Shown here piece after piece: positions 7,087-13,102 of a stretch of DNA of 16,011 bases. The position numbers were made by a program, and so were the translations under genes. The stretch is from an uncultured Clostridium sp. Its GTDB lineage: Bacteria > Cyanobacteriota > Vampirovibrionia > Gastranaerophilales > Gastranaerophilaceae. The stretch spans positions 1 to 16,011 of the forward strand of contig CAUDIU010000040.1 in the NCBI GenBank assembly GCA_958449715.1, given 5' to 3'. Numbering within the stretch: position 1 is the stretch's first letter; the number at the start of each line of letters is the position of its first letter. The notes below the pieces were generated by a model. It had not been told where the DNA came from, searched no databases, and saw only the letters and a program-made list of their open reading frames with translations.

Positions 7087-8552
7087 TTGTCTTTGAGTGT
7101 CCAAAAATCTTTTTGCAACATTACAAGGAATGGTATTAATTCCAAACGTCCAACTAACATATTAAAAATCATTATGGCTTTTGAGGAAGAATGAAGTCCG
7201 TCAAAATTTGCCATAGGGCCTATTTGTTTTGCAAATCCAGGTCCAATATTACCAAGTCCTGTTATGCTGCAGCTTAGACCAACAGTACTGTTATGTTCAA
7301 TAATTGATATTATTATTGAAGTTATTCCAAAAATTAAAAAGTAATAGAATACATAAACGATAATTTGTCTTGCAACTTCTGGGGCAACAGTTTTATTATC
7401 AACTTTTATATTTACAATCGCATTTGGGTGCAATATTCTTAAAAGTTCACTTTTCATTGATTTATATACGATTAACCATCTTACCATTTTAATACCGCCG
7501 CCTGCAGATCCTGCGCAGGAGCCCATAAACATTACTATAAATAAAAGTATTTTAGATGTGTAATCCCAGTTTATAAAATCAATACTAGCACTACCTGTTG
7601 ATGTTGTAATACTTATTACTTGGTATAGTGCGTGCATAAAACTATCAGATAAATTTAAATGCGTATTGAGCACTAATGAAATAGTAATAAGTATTGCCAT
7701 TATTATTACTAGAGAAAAATATAATTTAAATTCTTCGTTTTTGAAAAGAATTAATGGATTTTTTTGTGTAATAGCTCTATATTGAATGTTAAAGCTGGCA
7801 CCTGCAAGGAACATAAATATCAAAGTTACCCAAATTAGGTAATTTGAATGATATCCCATAAGGCTTTCAGGATTTGGAGAAAATCCTCCAGCTGCAAGAG
7901 TTGATAGTGAGTTACAAACTGAATCAAATCCTGACATTCCGCCTGCCATTAATAATATTATTTGGATTATTGTAAATCCTGCATAAATTTTCCAGAGTGC
8001 AGATGCGGTATTTCTTATTCTCGGAGTGAATTTGTCTTCAGTAGGCCCAGGAGCTTCTGCAAAGAACATCTGTCTCCCAGCAACTGCAAATTGTGGTAAA
8101 ATTGCAACGAATAAGACAATTATTCCCAAGCCTCCTAACCATTGAGTTAGTGAACGCCAAAAGAAAAATGCGTGAGAATAATTGAAATGAGTTAATATAG
8201 TTGCTCCTGTAGTTGTAATGCCTGATACCGATTCAAAGAGCGCATCAAGTGGTGATAATCCGTAAAAAAGATATGGAATTCCTGAAATAATTCCGAATAT
8301 TATCCAAGATATAGCAACTACAAATAGAGCTTCTGCTTTTTTTATGTCGTTTAAATTTTCTAATGTTTTTGAATTTGGAACAGCATTTCTTACAATTACA
8401 CCTATGATAAATGATATTGCTCCAGCTGTAAAAAATGGCAAAATCGAATTAAATTCGTGATAATACAAAGCTGCAATAATTGGAGTTAATATCACAAGAC
8501 TTATATATATCATTGTAAGGCCAATAGCATTTGCCAGATAATTTAATCTCAT
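7083..8552 (-). CDS. trkH: TrkH-type potassium uptake transmembrane protein
   Basis: Ion-conducting subunit of a Trk/Ktr potassium system. The 489-residue, strongly hydrophobic protein contains the four pore-loop repeats of the SKT superfamily. Their selectivity-filter glycines lie in 'TTTGA' (113-117), 'LAAGG' (219-223), 'TSTGS' (317-321) and 'TGLGN' (431-435). It also has 'SLTQWLGGLGIIVL' (134-147) and the C-terminal 'GRLELIPFLVML' (468-479), both family signatures. Length matches TrkH. ATG 8552 lies one base after the trkA stop (TAATATG), and its Shine-Dalgarno (AAGG) is within the end of trkA, so the two are translated from one message. The 3' end shares TTAA with the stop of the convergent ADP-ribosyltransferase-like gene, and no terminator is visible there. 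Confidence 0.96.
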   Translation of the reverse strand: MRLNYLANAIGLTMIYISLVILTPIIAALYYHEFNSILPFFTAGAISFIIGVIVRNAVPNSKTLENLNDIKKAEALFVVAISWIIFGIISGIPYLFYGLSPLDALFESVSGITTTGATILTHFNYSHAFFFWRSLTQWLGGLGIIVLFVAILPQFAVAGRQMFFAEAPGPTEDKFTPRIRNTASALWKIYAGFTIIQIILLMAGGMSGFDSVCNSLSTLAAGGFSPNPESLMGYHSNYLIWVTLIFMFLAGASFNIQYRAITQKNPLILFKNEEFKLYFSLVIIMAILITISLVLNTHLNLSDSFMHALYQVISITTSTGSASIDFINWDYTSKILLFIVMFMGSCAGSAGGGIKMVRWLIVYKSMKSELLRILHPNAIVNIKVDNKTVAPEVARQIIVYVFYYFLIFGITSIIISIIEHNSTVGLSCSITGLGNIGPGFAKQIGPMANFDGLHSSSKAIMIFNMLVGRLELIPFLVMLQKDFWTLKDN

Positions 8553-8553
8553 A

Positions 8554-9894
8554 TTACTTTACCTTAAAAAATTCTTTGATTTCTGGAGCATTTTCTGCTG
8601 TTGTAAATATAATCAATATATCATTAGTGTTAATTACGGTGTCACCTTTTGGAATAATGATGTTATTTTTTCTGATAACTACACCTATAATAGCATTGGC
8701 AGGAAATTTTAGTTCCATAATTTTCTTGCCATCAAAATCTGGATCAAGATTAATTTCAAGAACTTCTCCCTGACCTTGTTCTACTGTTGCAAGGATATCT
8801 ACATCATTTTCCTGTAAATCGTTTCTCACTTCATTAATAGCAGATGTTTTTGGAGATACTGCAATATCAATACCTACTTTTTCAAAAAGTGGGATATTTA
8901 AAACTTTTGCAACTCTAGTAATTACTCTTTTTACTCCGAGTTGTTTTGCTAAAAGAGAGCATAAAAGATTTCTTTCATCGTTATTAGTAACGCTTATTAC
9001 AACGTCTGCTCCTCCTATTTCTTCTTCATCTAAAAGTTTTAAATTAGTGCCATCTCCGTTAATTACAAGTGTATTAGATAATTCTTCTGCTAATACTTGG
9101 CATCTGTCATAATCTTTTTCAATTATTTTTATTTTAATTTTTAGTTTTTCAAGAGTTTTAGCAAGCATCATTCCAACATTTCCGCCACCAATAATTGCGA
9201 CAGATTTTACAATTTCTTTTTCGTGGAAAAATGTACCTGCTAAAATATCAAGGGAATGAGATGTCCCCATAAAAATTAATTTATCATCTTCTTGAATTTC
9301 TGTGTCCCCATTTGGGATAAATAATTCACCGTTTCTTGTCAAGCCAACCATTAGTGTATTTTGTGTAAATCCACAATCTTTTACTTTCTTACCTATAATT
9401 GGCAAATATGGTTGTACTTTGTATTCTAAAAGTCTTGCTCGTCCATCTGCAAAATTTTCTACATCTAATGCGTGAGCTACAGTTACTATCCTAAAAATTT
9501 CTTGGGTTAATAATTCTTCCGGCCAAATTATGTAATCAATGAAGAAATCACAGAAATTTTCACTGTTTTTTTCAAAATTTAGAGTTTTCTTGTATTCTTC
9601 TCTGCTAACAAAACAAATTGTTCTTACTCCGCCAAATTTTTTTGCAGAAAGGCAAGCTACAATATTTGCTTCGTCAACAGCTGTGCAAGCTATAAATATA
9701 TCTGCATTTTTTATATCTGCATTTTTTAAAACATCAATGTTAGATGCATTTCCCTGAATAAAGCTGATATCCAGCTTGTTAAATTCATCAGTTCTATTTT
9801 CTTCTTTATCAATTATTGTAATATCGTGGTCTTCAAAAAATTCAGTTGCTAAAAGACAGCCAATTTCTGTAGCACCGTAAATAATTATTTTCAT
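8554..9894 (-). CDS. trkA: TrkA, cytoplasmic regulator of potassium uptake (two RCK units)
   Basis: Peripheral nucleotide-binding protein that gates TrkH. The 446 residues form two tandem RCK units. The first is a Rossmann RCK_N at 1-115 ('YGATEIG' 6-12, acidic strand end Asp29) with its RCK_C at about 140-222. The second RCK_N is at about 231-350 ('GGGNVG' 236-241, Glu259, 'GDGTN' 280-284) with its RCK_C at about 365-445 ('PKGDTVINTNDILIIF' 415-430). This is the length and order of E. coli-type TrkA (about 458). The first glycine motif reads G-A-T-E-I-G and so departs from GxGxxG at its second glycine; the second is canonical, so NAD/ATP binding may be unequal between halves. There is no Shine-Dalgarno before ATG 9894, and a strong promoter sits immediately upstream. 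Confidence 0.96.
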   Translation of the reverse strand: MKIIIYGATEIGCLLATEFFEDHDITIIDKEENRTDEFNKLDISFIQGNASNIDVLKNADIKNADIFIACTAVDEANIVACLSAKKFGGVRTICFVSREEYKKTLNFEKNSENFCDFFIDYIIWPEELLTQEIFRIVTVAHALDVENFADGRARLLEYKVQPYLPIIGKKVKDCGFTQNTLMVGLTRNGELFIPNGDTEIQEDDKLIFMGTSHSLDILAGTFFHEKEIVKSVAIIGGGNVGMMLAKTLEKLKIKIKIIEKDYDRCQVLAEELSNTLVINGDGTNLKLLDEEEIGGADVVISVTNNDERNLLCSLLAKQLGVKRVITRVAKVLNIPLFEKVGIDIAVSPKTSAINEVRNDLQENDVDILATVEQGQGEVLEINLDPDFDGKKIMELKFPANAIIGVVIRKNNIIIPKGDTVINTNDILIIFTTAENAPEIKEFFKVK

Positions 9895-9903
9895 AACATT
9901 CGA

Positions 9904-9932
9904 ATTATATATTAAGTAAACATTTTTTACAA
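9904..9932 (-). promoter_or_regulatory. trkA promoter giving a leaderless or near-leaderless mRNA
   Basis: On the minus strand TTGTAA (9932-9927) is followed by exactly 17 nt and a perfect TATAAT (9909-9904). Transcription would begin about 7 nt later, near 9897, only 0-5 nt from the trkA ATG at 9894. No Shine-Dalgarno fits between, which agrees with leaderless initiation. Confidence 0.7.
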
Positions 9933-9935
9933 GTA

Positions 9936-10958
9936 TTGCTAAAATTCGTCAAAAATTTTTATTTTCTTTGTTTTATGTTTTGTATGTTAAATAAAGTTCC
10001 TAATGTAAATTTCGAAAAGTGTTATCCATCGCGATTGAAAAGAATTTTTCGCAGTGATATAAATTATTTAACCTATAAAAAATTTGTACCATATACTAAA
10101 AATCAAATCGTTGGGAATATCCCAATTGAAGTTATTAAATTATTTAAAGAAGATAAAGCAGCTAGTATAAAAGTTTTTCAAAAGAAATTATCTAATATTG
10201 CAAATTATTTAAGGGGATATTATGTATTTTCTAAAAAACAAAATATAATTGTTAATAATTTTTCGGATTTATCTCCAGAAGATTTGGGAAATTTTGAAAA
10301 ACAAATAACTTCTTTTGCAAATAAACAGTTGTGCAAGATATTACCACAAAATATTTCTGTTGATTTAAAGTATACTGGTAAAGGGGCTTGGGGGAATGTT
10401 TTTAAATTTTCAATGCTTGATAATTTTGGAAATAAAATAATGTCAGATAAGGCTTTGAAAGTTTATCACAAAACTTTTGGAGGAATTCCTTGTCTTTCTC
10501 ATATGCATGGGAGTTGTGCAGAAGCGAATTTTTGGACATTCATGAAATTTTTTGCAGGGCACGATCTTGATAAAACTCAATTTACAAAGCATTATATTTC
10601 TGATTTAAAAAACGGTTATGCGTTAACTGAATTTATTGATTCTAAAAGTGTCAAAAATATATTTCCATTGGATTTAAATAATTTATTTAGGTTAAAATAT
10701 TCTGATATTATGAATACTCCTATGTCTGGCAAATTTTACGATGCAGGAGGTTTTGTTAAGGCTTTTAATTTCATTCCTGATAAAGTTACTTTTAAGTATT
10801 TCAAGAAGTTAATGAATAGATCACCCAAAGAACTTATACCTTTTATGCAAAGATTACAAGAATGTGTAAAAAATCCAAAAACTCCGCATCGTGATAAAAT
10901 TCAAAAAGCTATAGAATTATTTAAAAATCAAAAGCAGATAAATAATAATATAGTTTAA
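9936..10958 (+). CDS. Protein-kinase-like orphan protein, catalytic loop degenerate or absent
   Basis: 340 residues from TTG 9936, or 327/324 from ATG 9975/9984. No start has a Shine-Dalgarno, so the 5' end is uncertain. Residues 144-235 resemble a kinase N-lobe: a glycine loop 'GKGAWGNVF' (148-156), 'KALKVY' with Lys175 as the beta3 lysine, Glu196 in 'AEANFW' as a possible alpha-C partner, and a hinge-like 'GYALTEFID' (227-235). The C-lobe lacks HRD and DFG. 'SDIMN' (256-260) and 'YDAGGF' (268-273) may be reduced versions, though their spacing is too short for a classical kinase. The N-terminal 1-17 is hydrophobic only if the TTG start is used. It stands alone, and its last 42 nt overlap the convergent YggT gene. 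It could be an active atypical kinase, a pseudokinase, or a chance N-lobe resemblance. Confidence 0.45.
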   Translation: MLKFVKNFYFLCFMFCMLNKVPNVNFEKCYPSRLKRIFRSDINYLTYKKFVPYTKNQIVGNIPIEVIKLFKEDKAASIKVFQKKLSNIANYLRGYYVFSKKQNIIVNNFSDLSPEDLGNFEKQITSFANKQLCKILPQNISVDLKYTGKGAWGNVFKFSMLDNFGNKIMSDKALKVYHKTFGGIPCLSHMHGSCAEANFWTFMKFFAGHDLDKTQFTKHYISDLKNGYALTEFIDSKSVKNIFPLDLNNLFRLKYSDIMNTPMSGKFYDAGGFVKAFNFIPDKVTFKYFKKLMNRSPKELIPFMQRLQECVKNPKTPHRDKIQKAIELFKNQKQINNNIV

Positions 10959-11186
10959 AATTTGTAATGCAATAACAGCTACTATTGGGGAAAAATCAAT
11001 TCCGCCTACAGGTGGTATAATTTTTCTGAAAAGATTTAAGTATAAATCTGTCACATCTTTTATTGCTTCAAATGGTTGTTTATACCAATCAATACTAGGG
11101 ATAAAGCTTAAAAGACATCTGACAAGAATTAACCAAAAATAAATTTGGAAAAAGCTGTTAACTACAAAAATTAAATTATTAATCAT
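10917..11186 (-). CDS. YggT-family integral membrane protein
   Basis: A small 89-residue membrane protein. There is a hydrophobic helix at about 5-30 and another at about 64-88. Between them 'RCLLSFIPSIDWYKQPFEAIKDVTDLYLNLFRKIIPPVGGIDFSPIVAV' carries the YggT hallmarks (Arg then S-F, P..R..IPP.GG.D.SP). The family occurs near cell-division and pyrroline-carboxylate reductase genes in many bacteria and as CCB3/YlmG in cyanobacteria and plastids. It is linked to membrane organisation and osmotic tolerance, but its biochemical role is not settled. Translation starts at ATG 11186 with AGGTG at good spacing. It is 13 nt downstream of mtnP, so probably the same transcript. Confidence 0.88.
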   Translation of the reverse strand: MINNLIFVVNSFFQIYFWLILVRCLLSFIPSIDWYKQPFEAIKDVTDLYLNLFRKIIPPVGGIDFSPIVAVIALQILNYIIIYLLLIFK

Positions 11187-11199
11187 AATTCACCTAACT

Positions 11200-12003
11200 T
11201 TATAATTGAGAACTTTGTTTAGTGTTAGCACAAGTACAATTTTCTCTTGATGTTGGAATATTTTCAATCATCTTGAAGAGTAAATTTTTAAGATTTGCTA
11301 CATTAGAATTAAATACTTCAATTACTTCGTGGTGAGAAACTGGAGGTACATCTCCTACCAGACCAGCATCATAGTCAGTGATTAATGAGATATTTAATGG
11401 GCACATATCCATTTCTTTAACAAGATATGCTTCTGGGAATGCTGTCATATTAATTACTTCCCAACCTTGGTTAGTAAAGAATTTTGATTCTGCCTTTGTA
11501 GAAAATCTTGGACCGTTAATAACAACAACAGTACCTTGTTCATGAATATTGATACCTAATTCTTTACCTGTTTTTATTGCAAGTTGTCTTAATTCTGGGC
11601 AATATGTTTCAGCAGCTGATGGGTGAGTAACTATTGGCCCTTCAAAGAAAGTTGTTTTTCTTCCGTCTGTCCAATCAACAAATTGATCGCAAATTACAAA
11701 ATCTCCAGGTTTTACGTGTTTTTGTAAACTGCCTGCTGCACAAGGTGAAATTACTCTTTCACAACCTACTGATTTCATAGCCCAAACATTGGCTCTGTAG
11801 TTTATTAAATGAGGTAAAATTGTATGGTTTCTACCGTGTCTAGGCATAAATGCAACTTTATGTTCTCCGACATTACCAATAAATAGACTGTCGCTTGGCA
11901 TCCCATATGGAGTTTCAACTCTTACTTCTTCAATATTGTCTAAGAACTTATAAAAACCTGAGCCTCCAAAAACACCTATATCTGCTAATTTTTTCTTTTC
12001 CAT
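11200..12003 (-). CDS. mtnP: S-methyl-5'-thioadenosine phosphorylase
   Basis: Phosphorolysis of methylthioadenosine to adenine and methylthioribose-1-phosphate, in polyamine by-product removal and methionine/purine salvage. The protein is 267 residues. Family signatures in order are 'GVFGGSGFY' (10-18, phosphate loop), 'PRHGRNHTILPHLINYRANVWAM' (54-76), 'AAGSL' (89-93), 'PGDFVICDQFVDWT' (99-112), 'GPRFSTKAES' (164-173) and 'NMTAFPEAYLVKE' (185-197). 'TDYDAG' (209-214) follows: its Asp pair is expected to recognise the 6-amino group, favouring adenosine over inosine or guanosine substrates. The last 15 or so residues include an odd 'CTC' pair. ATG 12003 is preceded by GAGAGGA. Methylthioinosine phosphorylase is the main alternative and differs chiefly in the base-binding residues. 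Confidence 0.92.
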   Translation of the reverse strand: MEKKKLADIGVFGGSGFYKFLDNIEEVRVETPYGMPSDSLFIGNVGEHKVAFMPRHGRNHTILPHLINYRANVWAMKSVGCERVISPCAAGSLQKHVKPGDFVICDQFVDWTDGRKTTFFEGPIVTHPSAAETYCPELRQLAIKTGKELGINIHEQGTVVVINGPRFSTKAESKFFTNQGWEVINMTAFPEAYLVKEMDMCPLNISLITDYDAGLVGDVPPVSHHEVIEVFNSNVANLKNLLFKMIENIPTSRENCTCANTKQSSQL

Positions 12004-12108
12004 AAATTTTTCCTCTCATTTATTATTTATACTATTCAAATTCTATCATAAAAAATAAAAAAATACTCTAAAAAATCTAAAAAAATACTAACTTAATAAT
12101 TGTTATTA

Positions 12109-12149
12109 AAACACTTAAAGTACTGTAATAGCAAGTAGTTTAAGCGTTT
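12109..12149. promoter_or_regulatory. Large inverted repeat (16-bp arms, 9-nt centre)
   Basis: The arms at 12109-12124 and 12134-12149 pair at 14 of 16 positions; the mismatches are 12113/12145 and 12120/12138. The dyad lies between the two divergent transcription units, about 105 nt from mtnP and 60 nt upstream of the likely -10 for the transglycosylase. It could be an operator, or a hairpin in an untraced transcript. No U-run follows directly, so a simple terminator is unlikely. Confidence 0.5.
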
Positions 12150-12186
12150 AGGTTTTTGCAATATTTAGTCAGGGACTTGAAAAAAT

Positions 12187-12215
12187 TTTTTTTTGTAATA
12201 TATTGTTTATATAAT
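12187..12215 (+). promoter_or_regulatory. Candidate promoter of the lytic transglycosylase gene
   Basis: A perfect TATAAT lies at 12210-12215. The position 17 nt upstream falls in a T10 run (12186-12194), the same arrangement as at 6307-6336. Start of transcription near 12222 would give a leader of about 80 nt. Confidence 0.4.
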
Positions 12216-12290
12216 CATTCTTAAAAGTTTTTGATTTTGTTGAAGAAACGAATCGTTAGGGAATTTTTAAGGATTTCAATTTACAACATA

Positions 12291-12295
12291 GAGGA
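12291..12295 (+). promoter_or_regulatory. Shine-Dalgarno deciding the TTG start of the transglycosylase
   Basis: GAGGA is 7 nt before TTG 12303, where a classic signal peptide begins. This overrides the longer in-frame reading from TTG 12231, which has no ribosome site and would put 24 charged residues before the signal peptide. Confidence 0.8.
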
Positions 12296-12302
12296 TTACA
12301 TT

Positions 12303-12959
12303 TTGAAAAAATTGTTACTGTTAACTTTTACACTAACGTGTATGTTACTTAGCCATGTTCAATGTCAAGCAGCAGACGTTAATTCGGTAAAAGCCACAAT
12401 AGTAAAACATGCTATTGAAATGGGTGTAGATCCTGCGATTGCATTAAGTATTGCTCGTACAGAGTCAGGATTTCGCCATGAAGCAAGAAGTTCACATGGT
12501 GCAGTAGGTGTATTTCAATTAATGCCATCAACTGCAAAAAGAATGGGATATAATCCTTATTCTTTAAATGAAAACATTAAAGCTGGAATCACATATTACA
12601 AAAAAATGTATAATATGTTTGGTTCTGTGGAATTAGCTTTAGCTGCTTACAATGCAGGTCCGGGAAATGTAAAAAAATATAACGCAGTTCCTCCATATGC
12701 AGAAACAAGAAGATTTGTAAGCAAAATTATGACAGATGTTAATAGACAAAAGTTAAATCCAGATCCAGCTGTTGTTAAGGCTAAACAAGGTGTGTATACT
12801 GCACAAAAGCCTAAAGCTGTGTATTCTAAACCTGTAACTCCAAAAGCTACAGTTCATAAACCTGTTGGTGGTGCTGTAGATGTAAAAGATTTACAAGTTG
12901 AAGTATTACAGGAAAAACCGATAGAGTTAAAATTAGAAACTCTAACTGTTGCAATTTAG
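12303..12959 (+). CDS. Secreted lytic murein transglycosylase (SLT family, Slt70-like domain)
   Basis: Cleaves the MurNAc-GlcNAc bond of peptidoglycan to 1,6-anhydro products in the periplasm. The 218-residue precursor has a signal peptide of about 1-23 ('MKKLLLLTFTLTCMLL', then 'CQA'), with no lipobox. The goose-lysozyme-like SLT domain spans about 27-145. It shows 'ARTESGF' with catalytic Glu54, 'GAVGVFQLMPSTA' (66-78), 'AAYNAGPGNV' (114-123) and 'YAETRRFV' (132-139). The tail (about 150-218) is a Lys/Pro/Val-rich linker ending in an acidic segment, perhaps for wall contact. The start is TTG 12303. A strong terminator follows 21 nt after the stop, so the gene is its own unit, divergent from mtnP. 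Confidence 0.93.
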   Translation: MKKLLLLTFTLTCMLLSHVQCQAADVNSVKATIVKHAIEMGVDPAIALSIARTESGFRHEARSSHGAVGVFQLMPSTAKRMGYNPYSLNENIKAGITYYKKMYNMFGSVELALAAYNAGPGNVKKYNAVPPYAETRRFVSKIMTDVNRQKLNPDPAVVKAKQGVYTAQKPKAVYSKPVTPKATVHKPVGGAVDVKDLQVEVLQEKPIELKLETLTVAI

Positions 12960-12980
12960 TAATATGAATTGTATATTCAA

Positions 12981-13013
12981 AAAAAGAATCGCTGAATGGC
13001 GATTCTTTTTTTT
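12981..13013 (+). terminator. Rho-independent terminator after the lytic transglycosylase gene
   Basis: GAATCGC (12986-12992) and GCGATTC (12999-13005) pair perfectly around a 6-nt loop. The stem extends by A/T pairs and is followed by eight T (13006-13013). Confidence 0.93.
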
Positions 13014-13102
13014 GTAAATATTTCTTAATAATTTATCTAAATAGGTTAAAGAAATTGTTTATGTATGTCGTATACCAATATAGAAAGGAATAATGTATCG
13101 AT

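Larger units (their letters stand above)
12004..12302. other. Divergent spacer between mtnP and the lytic transglycosylase gene
   Basis: 299 nt with no coding frame of note. In order it holds the mtnP leader, four A-tracts at roughly helical phasing (12050-12055, 12057-12063, 12070-12075, 12079-12085), and a 41-bp dyad (12109-12149). It then holds an A6/T10 tract (12180-12194), a TATAAT at 12210-12215, and a long leader for the transglycosylase. No tRNA, known riboswitch or small ORF was recognised. Confidence 0.6.

Noticed and set aside
8531..8773. Plus-strand open frame across the trkA-trkH junction
   Set aside because: It is antisense to two intact genes with recognised domains and shows no features of its own.
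12247..12257. Palindrome AACGA-A-TCGTT as an operator
   Set aside because: Only five pairs per arm with an odd centre; expected by chance in sequence of this length.
12216..12302. c-di-AMP (ydaO-type) riboswitch in the transglycosylase leader
   Set aside because: Wall hydrolase genes often carry one, but the G-rich conserved blocks of that class are absent and the leader is too short.
12231..12302. Longer start (TTG 12231) for the lytic transglycosylase
   Set aside because: No Shine-Dalgarno before it, and it would put 24 charged residues ahead of a clear signal peptide that begins at TTG 12303 with GAGGA.
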